The notes beneath the pieces are model-generated. The model worked only from the letters and a program-made list of their open reading frames with translations, searched no databases and was not told the DNA's origin. Made by a program: the position numbers and the translations under genes. Positions 51,978 through 61,159 of a stretch of DNA of 64,000 nucleotides are shown piece after piece (within the stretch, counting starts at the first letter, position 1; each line of letters starts with the position of its first letter). Source of the stretch: Desulforamulus putei DSM 12395 (lineage in GTDB: Bacteria; Bacillota; Desulfotomaculia; Desulfotomaculales; Desulfotomaculaceae); contig NZ_FQUY01000017.1 of the NCBI RefSeq assembly GCF_900129195.1, positions 1-64,000 on the forward strand, given 5' to 3'.

Positions 51978-54656
51978 GTGTCTGATATTACATGTACCAT
52001 CAATGATAAATCCGTAACGGTTCCCAGGGGAACCACCATTTTGACAGCTGCAGCCATGTTGGGAATAGATATCCCGACCTTCTGCCATGACCCGGAGTTA
52101 AGCCGCTATGGAGGCTGCCGGATTTGTGTGGTGGAGGTGAAGGGCTGGGGGCAGTTGCCGGCCTCCTGTGTAACCGAAGTCCGGGAAGGGATGGAAGTTT
52201 ATACCGAGTCGGAGAAAGTCCTGGAAGCCAGGCGCACCATCCTGGAATTATTGCTGGCCAATCACCCGGATGATTGTTTGACCTGTGAGAAAACCGGAGC
52301 CTGCCGCCTGCAGGAATATGCTTATCGATACGGGGTAAGAAAGGGTGCCTTCCCGGGGGCCTGTCATGCCTACCCCGTGGAAGCAGACAATCCTTTTATT
52401 ATGCGGGATATGAATAAATGTATTCTCTGCGGCAAGTGTGTAAGGGTCTGTTCCGAGGTGGTGGGACGCAGTGTCATTGATTTCAGTTTCCGGGGCTTTC
52501 ATGCCAAGGTTGCCACCCCCCTGGACAGCGGACTGCTGAACGCCGGCTGTGTCTTTTGCGGCTCCTGCGTCGAGGTCTGCCCGGTGGGGGCCTTAACCGA
52601 AAAACAAAGGATTGGCAAAGGACGTCCCTGGGAACTGGATTCCGTAACCACCACCTGTCCCTACTGCGGCGTGGGCTGCCAGATTAACCTGCTGGTGAAA
52701 GAGGGCAGGGTTGTGGGGGCCAATGCCGCGGGCCACGGGGTGAACGGACGCCACCTGTGTGTTAAGGGACGGTATGGGCACGGGTTTATTCACCATCCCG
52801 AACGTCTTACCAACCCACTGGTGAGGAAAAACGGTCAACTGCATGAAGTGACCTGGGAAGAGGCCATCCAGGAGGTGGTCCGTCGCTTTGGCCGGATCAA
52901 GCAGGAATATGGCGGCCAGGCCATCGGGGTGCTGGCCTCCGCCCGCATCACCAATGAGGAGAATTATCTGCTGAACAAATTGGCCAGATTGGTCCTGGGA
53001 ACCAATCATATCGACCACTGCGCCCGTCTCTGACACGCTCCCACAGTCGCCGGTCTGGCGGCTGCCACAGGGAGCGGGGCCATGACTAACTCCATTGATG
53101 AAATTGCCGGGGCCGACCTGATCCTGGCCATCGGCACCAACACCACCGAAGCCCACCCGGTCATTTCCCTGCGCATACGCAGGGCCATCCAAAGGGGGGC
53201 TGTGCTGGTGGTGGTGGACCCAAGAAAAACCGAGCTGGCGGAATTGGCCCACATACACCTGCAAATCAAACCGGGATCGGACATTGCTTTGTTAAACAGC
53301 ATGGCCAAAGTGATTCTTGATGAAAACCTCTGGGACAAGGAGTTTGTAGAGAGCCGGTGCGAGGGCTTTGAGGAACTGGTGGAGGCTGTCCAGGGCTATA
53401 CCCCGGAATTGGCCGAAGAATTGACAGGGATTCCTGCGGACAGCATCAGACAGGCGGCCCGGGCCTACGCCACTGTCGGCAAGGCCACCCTTTTATACAC
53501 CATGGGACTGACCCAGCATGTCTGCGGCACCGACAACGTTCTGGCGGCCGCCAACCTGGCCCTGCTCTGCGGTCAGATAGGAAGAGAATCCACCGGCATC
53601 AATCCTCTGCGGGGGCAAAACAATGTCCAGGGTGCCTGCGATATGGGCGCACTGCCCCAGTTCCTGGCCGGCTACCAGCCGGTGGCGGACGAGACCTGCC
53701 GGAAGAAGTTTAGTGAAGCCTGGGGAGGCCCTATCCCTGATCAACCGGGCTTGACCGTCGGGGAAATGATGCAGGCCGCCATCCGGGGCAGCATCAAAGG
53801 CATGTACATTGTAGGGGAAAACCCTGTCATCTCCGACGCCGACGCCAATCATGTGGAAAAGGCCTTAAACAATCTGGATTTTCTGGTGGTGCAGGATATC
53901 TTCCTCACTGAAACAGCCAAATTGGCAGACGTGGTGCTGCCGGCGGCCAGCTTTGCCGAAAAGGACGGCACCTTCACCAATACCGAGCGCAGGGTGCAGC
54001 GGGTGCGGCAGGCTGTCCAACCGATAGGCAACAGCAAAGCCGACTGGCAGATCATTTGCGCCCTTGCCGAGGCTCTTGGCCTCCCTATGAGATACCAAAA
54101 CCCAGAAGAAATATTTAATGAAATGGCTGCCCTAACGCCTTCCTATGCCGGTATTCGTTATGAAAGATTGGAGAAGGAGGGCATCCAGTGGCCCTGCCCG
54201 GCAGCAGACCACCCGGGCACGAGCATCCTGCATCAGGAGAAATTTGTCCGCGGCAAGGGAAAGTTCCATGCAGTGGCTTACCTGCCGCCTGATGAACTGC
54301 CGGACCGGCAATTCCCGCTGGTATTAAACACCGGCCGGCGTCTGTTCCATTACCACACCGGCAGCATGACCCTGCGCACGGACTTAAGGGAAATCTGCCC
54401 CACCGAGCAATTGGATGTTAGTGTTCATGATGCCCAATGCCTGGGTCTTAACCAGGGGGATCGGGTAAAGGTGATTTCCCGGCGGGGAGAAGTAGAAATG
54501 ACCGTGAGGATATCCGAAACGGTACCCAGGGGAATGGTGTTCGCCTCCTTCCATTTTCCGGAGGCGGCCATTAATAAGCTGACCAACCATGCCCGCTGTC
54601 CGAAGTCAAATATCCCCGAATTAAAGGTGTGTGCGGTGAGAATTGAAAAAGTCTAA
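51978..54656 (+). CDS. fdhA2: Soluble formate dehydrogenase catalytic subunit, selenocysteine
   Basis: 892 aa including selenocysteine at TGA 53031-53033 (residue 352; DHCARL-U-HAPTVAGL-like context). The N-terminal HydA-like part has a [2Fe-2S] domain (GGCRICVVEVKG, ~46), a His-Cys region, and two [4Fe-4S] motifs (CILCGKCVRVCSE, CVFCGSCVEVCPV). The molybdopterin part starts at CPYCGVGCQINLL (~227) and ends in the dinucleotide-binding domain (NTGRRLFHYHTGSMTLR). No Tat signal: cytoplasmic. It should couple formate/CO2 to NAD(P)H, perhaps with ferredoxin. GTG at 51978 after GAGGAGGTGA. Confidence 0.93.
53031..53064 (+). promoter_or_regulatory. Selenocysteine UGA and bacterial SECIS hairpin (fdhA2)
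   Basis: TGA at 53031-53033. CAGTCGCC (53044-53051) pairs with GGCGGCTG (53057-53064) through 8 bp including one G-T. The loop is GGTCT (53052-53056), identical to that in fdhA and at the same distance (19 nt) from the TGA. Confidence 0.88.
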
Positions 54657-54698
54657 AACACAAGCGTCTACCAATTAGGTAGGCGCTTGTGTTTTAGA
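54655..54698 (+). terminator. Strong terminator after fdhA2
   Basis: An 18-bp arm (54655-54672) pairs with 54678-54695 around a 5-nt loop (ACACAAGCGTCTACC/GGTAGGCGCTTGTGT core), flanked by A4 and T4, so it can work both ways. Confidence 0.9.
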
Positions 54699-54699
54699 G

Positions 54700-54964
54700 A
54701 TAAAACGGTTTAGATATGACACAACGGGAATAGATAGCCGAAAAAATATGAATAAAGTCGCGTTGCCGTAAACCTATGAAGACAGGTTACGACTTTGATG
54801 TTTCAGGGAATTTTATAAGAGTAAGTAGTATGATTCGGAGTTTTATAGTTCTCTTCGACATACTTTTTGCTTTTTTGACTCAATGTTTTGATAGAATGAA
54901 TTTAGCAAATGATTTTTTGCAACATTAATAGAATCATTTGAACTTTACAAAAACAATAATAAAT
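54700..54964. other. AT-rich gap between fdh and cas loci
   Basis: No gene. It has a 9-bp hairpin CAAATGATT/AATCATTTG (54906-54914, 54932-54940) and an imperfect AAAGTCG...CGACTTT dyad (~54755-54795). Base composition shifts to AT-rich here and stays so through the cas genes. Confidence 0.5.
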
Positions 54965-55048
54965 TTTCAAATAATCCTTATAGGTAGACTTTAAGCTTGC
55001 TTAAATCAATAAGCATATGTTTCAAACCCTATTAGTTATACTACTTAT
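54965..55048 (-). CRISPR. Two degenerate CRISPR-repeat-like sequences (possible crRNA-like regulator)
   Basis: TCCTTATAGGTAGACT (54975-54990) resembles the core of the common clostridial type I-B repeat, read on the strand GTTTCAATTCC...GGTAGGCT, with 18 of 22 bases agreeing over 54975-54996. A second unit, GTTTCAAACCCTATTAG, starts at 55019 (about 19 of 30). They are 22 nt apart, in the same orientation, directly upstream of the cas6 promoter. The repeat consensus is recalled, since no array lies in the window. Minus-strand transcription would give the 8-nt handle TTTGAAAC, close to ATTGAAAC. This is not a functional array: the units are too degenerate and the spacer is short. Confidence 0.45.
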
Positions 55049-55098
55049 TATGCTGCTATTAAGCATAATTAATTCTTTCCTGTTTTTCAAGATTTTTC

Positions 55099-55125
55099 TT
55101 GACTCGGAAAAAGTATTCTGATAAT
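55099..55125 (+). promoter_or_regulatory. Putative cas operon promoter
   Basis: TTGACT (55099-55104), 15 nt, GATAAT (55120-55125), about 55 bp upstream of the chosen cas6 start. The spacer is short for sigma-A, so moderate support only. Confidence 0.4.
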
Positions 55126-55179
55126 TTAATAACCAAAGAATATGCTAAATTAATAAACATATTAAAAAGGATAATGATC

Positions 55180-55968
55180 ATGAGATTAAAACTATCTTTT
55201 TACTCCCATAAGCCTATTATTGTACCGACCAATTATCATCAGCAAATACAGGGCCTGATTTATAGACTTATGACAAATGAAGCAATGCAAAAGTTTCTTC
55301 ATGACCGTGGGTTTAATTATGGGAAGCGGACTTTTAAGATGTTTTGCTTCTCCAGATTGCTTGGGCGTAGCAGTTACGACAAAAATACCAGGCAAATTAT
55401 TTTTAAATCACCGGTATACCTGTTTATATCAAGTCCCTGGATAGAATTCCTGCAAAACCTGCTCTTTGGTCTCATGACTCAGAAATCAATACTTCTTGGC
55501 TCCAATCCATTGGAAATTACGGAAGTGAAAATGGAAAACCCCCCTGATTTTGACGAAAGCCAGACCTATAATATTAAAATGCTCTCCCCGGTAACTATTT
55601 ACAGCACCCTCATCAATAAAGAAGGTGGTAAAAAGACCTATTATTACTCTCCGACGGAAAGGGAATTTGAGTCACTTATCCGACAAAATTTAGTTAAAAA
55701 AGCCCAGGCTTTTTATAATGAAGACTGGTCCCAACTGTCATTTTCCATAAAACTTTTAGGATGCTTAGAGCCCGGCCAGCAAAAAATTATAATTTATAAA
55801 GGTAGCGTTATCAAAGGTTGGATGAGTCGGTTTGTCCTACAGGGACACCCCAGGATGCTTAAACTAGCTTATGGGGCAGGATTGGGTGGTAAAAATTCCC
55901 AGGGGCTAGGGATGTTTTGTTTAGATAATAAAATAACAGGAGGTGAAAAAAGTGATTTCCGCAGTTAG
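55180..55968 (+). CDS. cas6: CRISPR-associated endoribonuclease Cas6
   Basis: 262 aa. Two ferredoxin-like folds; the C-terminal glycine-rich loop GAGLGGKNSQGLGMF (~240-254) is the Cas6 signature. The start MRLKLSFYSHKPIIVPTNYHQQIQGLIY is typical. It cuts the CRISPR transcript within repeats. ATG at 55180, nine bases after AAAAAGG, is preferred to ATG at 55099. First gene of the type I-B operon; overlaps cas8b. Confidence 0.9.
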   Translation: MRLKLSFYSHKPIIVPTNYHQQIQGLIYRLMTNEAMQKFLHDRGFNYGKRTFKMFCFSRLLGRSSYDKNTRQIIFKSPVYLFISSPWIEFLQNLLFGLMTQKSILLGSNPLEITEVKMENPPDFDESQTYNIKMLSPVTIYSTLINKEGGKKTYYYSPTEREFESLIRQNLVKKAQAFYNEDWSQLSFSIKLLGCLEPGQQKIIIYKGSVIKGWMSRFVLQGHPRMLKLAYGAGLGGKNSQGLGMFCLDNKITGGEKSDFRS

Positions 55969-57700
55969 AGAACTAGGCTTACTGTCACTAAAAATAACGG
56001 GTAAAGATGTACTAGCCACTTTAACTGAGACCATTAACCCGGACAAATATCCCAACATGGTTGTTATCGAATTACAAAAAGAGAACGAAGACTATTCCTT
56101 TTCCTACCTTAGTTTAGAGGAAACCAACTGTGGAGGAGCCGGGAGTTACCTTTACCGTAAGGGGCCGCCCAATGGGGCAAATTTTTCTCCCACAGCCCTT
56201 ATTACTGAACCAGAAAAGACCTTTCAAGTAAAGATTCTGGGCTGGTTCCGTACCGTCGACAAACTTTCCCTGAGCCAGAAGGATCAAAAAATAATAACAT
56301 CTGTTAAAAAGGCCCTGGAAGCACAGCAACAACAAATTATAGCCTTACTTAAAGGAAAGCTGGCGGATATCAAAGGTTCCGCCGGTCTGACACTAAAGAT
56401 AGACGGATGCTATTTGCGGGATATAACAGCCTTCAGGGACAGTTTTCTGCAACTGGTGGCCGCTAAAGAAGATAGTATCTCAGCCCAAGACAAAATTTGT
56501 TCTGTTTGTGGACAACGAAAAGCAAAAGTTTCTGCGGGTGCGCCGGCCTATAAATTTTACACAATAGACAAGCCCGGTTTTATTACGGGCCATTTTATAA
56601 AAGAAAAAAGCTGGCGTAACTACCCGGTATGCTCCGAGTGTTCTCTGGCTTTGGATGAGGGGAAACGTATTTTAGAAGAAAGATATCGCTTCTCCTTTTA
56701 CGGGTTAAGTTATTATCTGGTTCCCAAATTTATTCTCAAGGAACCATCCAGTTTTATTCTTAATATTCTAACAGGGGAAATGGACAAGAACATTAAACTA
56801 AACGACAACGCAGGTGGTAAGCTTACCACTAATGAAGATGACATACTACACGAATTAGCTTCCGAAAAGGATACCATGACCCTAAATTTCCTGTTCTTAC
56901 GAAAGGAGCAGAGTTCAGAACGGATTTTGCTCCTGGTTGAGGATGTGCTACCTTCCCGGTTACGCGATCTGTTTAAGGCCAAGGCCGCCGTGGATCGGAT
57001 GTTTCCGCAGCAGCCCTTTCACTTTGGCCGTATCAGAACTTTTTTTGCCAAATCCGATGATGCAAAGAGGGACAATGATCTAGATAAATATTTCATGGAA
57101 TTGGTTGATAAGATTTTCAAAGGGCTACCTGTAGCCATGTCCTTTTTGGCCACTCACTTTATGCGAGAAATCCGACGAGATTTCAATACCAGTAATATCA
57201 ATTCTTTCAAATTGTTAGATGCCATAGAAACTGTACTGTTTTTTGCTCACCTGAAAATGCTGGGCAGGAAGGAGGTTACGATGTCAACGACAATTTTTGA
57301 TCCGATCTTTGATCGCTTTGCTAATCAACTAAATACACCTGAAAAACGTGGAGTATTTTTATTAGGTGCTCTGACTCGGATGTTGTTAAATGTTCAGTAT
57401 GCGGAGAGGAAGTCCCAACCGTTTTTAGTTAACCTTATGGGATTAAAAATGGACTCTAGACAAGTTAAAGGACTTTTACCCAAAGTTATTAATAAACTTC
57501 AAGAATACAAACGGTTTGATAAAGGTAAAGCCCAACTGGCTGAAGCTATTTCAGTATTACTTTTGGAATCAGACCAAAATTGGAGGATGACGGTGGACGA
57601 GTTAAACTTCTATTTTGTTTGCGGTATGAACATGTATAATGAAGCAAACCTAATTTTATATGGGAAGAAAGAGGAGGTAGACGATACCGATGCTGAATAA
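55952..57700 (+). CDS. cas8b: Type I-B Cascade large subunit Cas8b (Csh1/TM1802)
   Basis: 582 aa. A Zn-binding CSVCGQRKAKVS ... YPVCSECSLALDEGKRIL pair of CxxC motifs lies near residues 184-240, as in TM1802/Csh1 proteins. The N-terminal ISAVRELGLLSLK is also typical. It recognises the PAM and target in the I-B Cascade. GTG at 55952 has AGGAGG eight bases upstream. The C-terminal third (~400-560) is helical, as expected for a fused small-subunit region. Overlaps cas7 by 11 bp. Confidence 0.88.
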   Translation: MISAVRELGLLSLKITGKDVLATLTETINPDKYPNMVVIELQKENEDYSFSYLSLEETNCGGAGSYLYRKGPPNGANFSPTALITEPEKTFQVKILGWFRTVDKLSLSQKDQKIITSVKKALEAQQQQIIALLKGKLADIKGSAGLTLKIDGCYLRDITAFRDSFLQLVAAKEDSISAQDKICSVCGQRKAKVSAGAPAYKFYTIDKPGFITGHFIKEKSWRNYPVCSECSLALDEGKRILEERYRFSFYGLSYYLVPKFILKEPSSFILNILTGEMDKNIKLNDNAGGKLTTNEDDILHELASEKDTMTLNFLFLRKEQSSERILLLVEDVLPSRLRDLFKAKAAVDRMFPQQPFHFGRIRTFFAKSDDAKRDNDLDKYFMELVDKIFKGLPVAMSFLATHFMREIRRDFNTSNINSFKLLDAIETVLFFAHLKMLGRKEVTMSTTIFDPIFDRFANQLNTPEKRGVFLLGALTRMLLNVQYAERKSQPFLVNLMGLKMDSRQVKGLLPKVINKLQEYKRFDKGKAQLAEAISVLLLESDQNWRMTVDELNFYFVCGMNMYNEANLILYGKKEEVDDTDAE

Positions 57701-58652
57701 CCGTTCAGAAATATTATTCCTTTATGATTGCACTTTTTCAAATCCAAATGGCGATCCTTTGGATGCGAACAAACCAAGAATAGATGAAGAAAGCGGAAAA
57801 AATATTGTCACCGATGTGCGCCTGAAAAGAACTGTAAGAGATTTTCTAAACAAAAACAAAGGGGAGGAAATTTTCGTCCGTGAAATTGCTGATGAGGAAG
57901 GTATTATTCAGGATGCCAAGCTGCGGGCGGAAGACTTCCTCAACCAAGATGGAAAGACCATAAAAAAATCCGACTTAAAAATTAGCGAAATGAAATCAAT
58001 TATTGAAAAAAATATATTGGACAGTTGCATTGACGTGCGACTCTTCGGTGCTACAATTCCTATAGAAAAAAATACTAAGGAAAAGAGTTCAATCACCCTG
58101 ACAGGTCCTGTCCAGTTTAAAATGGGACAGTCCTTACACCGGGTAAAGTTGCAATATATAAAAGGAACGGGTGCCTTTGCCTCCGGCAGTGATCAGACCC
58201 GGAAAACTTTCCGGGAAGAATACATTCTGCCATATTCACTAATAGCTTTTTACGGGGTCGTTAACGAAAATGCGGCGATTCATACGAAATTAACCGAAGA
58301 CGACGTGAACAAGCTTTTGGATGCTCTGTGGAATGGTACAAAAAACCTGCTCTCCCGTTCTAAAGCGGGACAGCAGCCCAGGTTATTATTGCGAGTGTCC
58401 TACCAGGAAAGCTGCTTCCATTTAGGGGAATTAGATAAGCTCGTTTTCTTTAATACGGATAAATATGAAGAAGAGATCAGGGATATTCAAGACGGAATTT
58501 TGAATGTGGACAAATTGGTAGAGGCTTTAGCAAAGAACAAGGACAAAATCGCCTTTGTAGAAGTGGCGGCGGACGACAGGCTAAGGTTAAGCCAAAATTT
58601 ACAAGAGACCTTATCTAAACTGAGTATGGATGTACGTACATTGTCTTTCTAA
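57690..58652 (+). CDS. cas7: Type I-B Cascade backbone protein Cas7 (Csh2)
   Basis: 320 aa. The Csh2/Cst2 N-terminus LFLYDCTFSNPNGDPLDANKPRIDEESGKNIVTDVRLKRTVRDFL and the VRLFGATIPIE and SLIAFYGVVNENAA stretches place it in Cas7. It forms the crRNA-binding filament. ATG at 57690 inside the end of cas8b. Confidence 0.93.
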   Translation: MLNNRSEILFLYDCTFSNPNGDPLDANKPRIDEESGKNIVTDVRLKRTVRDFLNKNKGEEIFVREIADEEGIIQDAKLRAEDFLNQDGKTIKKSDLKISEMKSIIEKNILDSCIDVRLFGATIPIEKNTKEKSSITLTGPVQFKMGQSLHRVKLQYIKGTGAFASGSDQTRKTFREEYILPYSLIAFYGVVNENAAIHTKLTEDDVNKLLDALWNGTKNLLSRSKAGQQPRLLLRVSYQESCFHLGELDKLVFFNTDKYEEEIRDIQDGILNVDKLVEALAKNKDKIAFVEVAADDRLRLSQNLQETLSKLSMDVRTLSF

Positions 58653-58664
58653 GGGATGGCATTT

Positions 58665-59393
58665 ATGAAAAAGAAGGTTTTAATTTTTGATATCTTTGGT
58701 GACCTGGCCCACTTTCGTAAATATTACTCCACATCTTCACCTGTCACATTTTCTATTATTCCACCCGTCACTGTACTGGGGGTTTTAGGGGCAATTTTGG
58801 GATTATCTAAAGAAGAAAACAAATATATAAGGGAACTGAATGAAGCAGGAACTCAAGTGGCTGTTCAAATTCTACGCCCGGTCAAAAAAATTCGCATGGG
58901 TATTAACCTGATCAACACAAAGGGGAATATTTGGGTGCCAAAGCAGAGAAAAGAAGGAGCGCGAACTCAAATAAGATTTGAGTTTTTAAAGGATGTGGCT
59001 TACCGACTATATGTAACCATGGGAAATGAGCAATTGTTTAAACAGCTGAGTGAAATGGTTTATGAGCATAAAAGCTATTACACCGTAAGCCTTGGAATTA
59101 GCGAGTTGCTGGCGGATTTTCGCTACGTAGCTGAGAAGGAGTTCATCTGGTGCGAAGGTAATCAGCATTTTGTGAATATTGTTTCCGCCGTTCCTGTTGA
59201 ATATCTTGCTGCGGACGGCATTAGTATTACTCCTGGGAAAAGGTATTTAAAGGAAAGGGTTCCTTTGCAAATGAATGATGACAGAGAAGTTTTAAACTAT
59301 GGTGACCTTTTAACCGAGACACAGGGACAGGAGCTTAACGTTAAATTAAAAGGTTATTGGGAAAGCCCCCAGGAACGTATCGTCCTAATTTAA
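58665..59393 (+). CDS. cas5: CRISPR-associated protein Cas5 (type I-B)
   Basis: 242 aa. KVLIFDIFGDLAHFRKYYSTSSPVTFSIIPPVTVLGVLGAILGL at residues ~4-47 is the Cas5h RAMP signature. It binds the crRNA 5' handle. ATG at 58665 is chosen over ATG at 58656 for ribosome-site spacing. The coding sequence is followed at once by a hairpin and an IS110-type element, separating it from cas3. Confidence 0.92.
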   Translation: MKKKVLIFDIFGDLAHFRKYYSTSSPVTFSIIPPVTVLGVLGAILGLSKEENKYIRELNEAGTQVAVQILRPVKKIRMGINLINTKGNIWVPKQRKEGARTQIRFEFLKDVAYRLYVTMGNEQLFKQLSEMVYEHKSYYTVSLGISELLADFRYVAEKEFIWCEGNQHFVNIVSAVPVEYLAADGISITPGKRYLKERVPLQMNDDREVLNYGDLLTETQGQELNVKLKGYWESPQERIVLI

Positions 59394-59398
59394 TAATA

Positions 59399-59429
59399 GC
59401 CCCACCTTAAATAAAACCAAAGGTGGGGC
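59399..59429 (+). terminator. Hairpin directly after cas5
   Basis: GCCCCACCTT (59399-59408) pairs with AAGGTGGGGC (59420-59429). The following sequence CCTTTATTA has only a short T run, so termination may be partial. If efficient, it would uncouple cas3 from cas6-cas5. Confidence 0.65.
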
Positions 59430-59576
59430 CCTTTATTAGGGAAGACCCGCGGTAAAATAGCAAGACCCTAAATTGGGAATTTTTTTGGCTGTTATGTAAA
59501 AAAGGCAATAAATATCCCTACCAGCAATCGTAATAGATTCCCAGTTATGAAAGAAAATGTAAAACGTAAAATATTA

Positions 59577-60805
59577 TTAATTCACCCTCCTCTGCTGGTA
59601 GATTTGGCCTTCACTCAGCAGCGCGAAGACCATGCGAACGAGTTTGCGGGCCGTAAGGACTAAAGCACGTTTATGATGGTGATGTCTGGCTTCGGCATAC
59701 TTCCTGCGGTAGAACTCATCATACTCCGGCTCCCACACCCGGACGGAGTTGGCCGCTTCTACAAGGTAATACCGCAGGTAGTAGTTACCTGACCTGGTTA
59801 AGGGAATATCCTGGGCGTTGAACTTGCTTGATTGGTTCTGCCGCCAGGTTAAGCCCGCGAATTTGGCAAGGCTATTGTGATTGTCAAACCTTGAAATATC
59901 GCCGATCTCGGCTATTATGCCAGCTGCGTAAACCGGCCCGATGCCTGGAATAGTTTCCAACGTGTGTGGAATTGCCTTTATCTCTTTGGCGATGGCCTGA
60001 TCGATTTTCTTTTGCTGCTTCTCAAAGAACCGGATGGTCTCAAGGGACATAGCCAGTGTAATGTCCACAGATTCTTGCATTTTCGGGTTTAAACGGTAGG
60101 AGTTAGAGCTGCCCGTTTAAGGGTCTTGGCCATCTCAGGAACATCCTTAAGCCGGTGGTTTCCGTGTTGCAGCATCAGGTCTACCAATTCTTCCACAGGC
60201 AGATTGGCGATTTCATCGGGTGTTAGGTTAGCTATAACTGCTGTGGATGCCTGACCAAACAGGTTTGAGAACGGGCACTCCTTCTGGTATGTGGAGAACT
60301 TAAGGAAAATCAGGTTTAAGGCCCTGTTCTTCTCCCTAGTGAGGTTACTCACCATGTGGTAGCGAAACCGGGTTAGCCGTTGCAAAGGTGCATACCTCAT
60401 GTCGGGAGGTGGTGTTGGACGGACTCGTCCAAACCGCAAGCAATCAGCAATAACCCTGGCATCTAAGGCATCTGTCTTGGCCATATCAGTGTAGATATTC
60501 TTGAACCCGTCAATGACCTTGGGGTTAATCACAGCGATTTCGGTGCCCAGAGCTGTTAATTGAGGGTCATCATGAAGGGCCTGGGACAGATGCCACCAGT
60601 AAAGGTTGGTGGCTTCCATGCCAATCTTGACCTTATCGACAGGCAAAGTATCAGCCACATCAACCACTTTTTCCACAAGTCTTTCGGTTCCAGGGAGGTC
60701 GTTGGAAACAGAGAATCCACAGACATCATCACCGGTGTCATCAATGATTCTGACTACATTGGTGTCGGCTTCTATGTCAATGCCGACAAAAAGAGTACGG
60801 CCCAT
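59577..60805 (-). pseudogene. IS110-family recombinase, frame-shifted
   Basis: Two adjacent frames make one protein. The first (ATG at 60805 after AAAGGAGGTG, stop near 60089; FVGIDIEADTNVVRIIDDTGD) holds the DEDD/RuvC-like N-terminal domain. The second (60080-59577; IPGIGPVYAAGIIAEIGDISRF, LTRSGNYYLRYYLVEAANSV) holds the C-terminal domain with the serine region. They are broken at GTTTAAAC (60087-60094, minus strand) by a shift of +2 or a lost base. The sense strand opposes cas transcription. Probably inactive, unless the break is a sequencing error. Confidence 0.85.
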
Positions 60806-61100
60806 GTTATCAACACCTCCTTTCACGTGAACTTAAAGAAACCAAAATTTTGGGGTATCCCTGGGAACCTGGTGTAACAGCAACCTTGCCGATGAGCACT
60901 CACCCAAAGAGATTGGTGTGATGCTCCTTGCTGAAGGGAGAACCTCTTTGGGCGTGCAACCCGCGCGTAAGCGGTTGCCACCAGGCCCGGGGAGCAGTCT
61001 TTCCAAGCACTTAAAAGTGCAGGGGGCGAAAAACTGCCCCACCATCGGTTCTACCGTGATTGTCCCAGGGTATAACCCAAAGGTCAATTACTTTAAAAAA
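60806..61100 (-). ncRNA. Structured noncoding end of the IS110 element, bridge-RNA candidate
   Basis: About 290 nt upstream of the recombinase start without an ORF. It contains several stem-loops: CCCAAAGAG/CTCTTTGGG (60903-60911, 60944-60952), GCAACC...GGTTGC with CGC/GCG below it (~60956-60978), GCACTT/AAGTGC (~61009-61022) and GGGGC/GCCCC (~61023-61039). IS110-group elements carry their bridge RNA in this left end, before the recombinase gene. The exact limits of the element were not determined, as the family lacks terminal inverted repeats. Confidence 0.5.
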
Positions 61101-61103
61101 TAA

Positions 61104-61138
61104 ATATGACCAACTGGAAATTATTCCGCTGGTCATAT
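61104..61138. repeat. Inverted repeat upstream of cas3
   Basis: ATATGACCA (61104-61112) and TGGTCATAT (61130-61138), 9-bp arms, lie just before the cas3 ribosome site AAGGGGG (61144-61150). It could mark the original cas5-cas3 junction or fold in the cas3 leader. Confidence 0.5.
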
Positions 61139-61159
61139 CATACAAGGGGGTAAAGAATA

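Noticed and set aside
54965-55048. A functional CRISPR array
   Set aside because: Only two degenerate units with a 22-nt spacer; kept only as a regulator or relic hypothesis.
60087-60094. Programmed -1 frameshift in the IS110 recombinase at TTTAAAC
   Set aside because: The heptamer is present, but the upstream frame does not decode it as X-XXY-YYZ; the upstream frame hits TAA there. A mutation is simpler.
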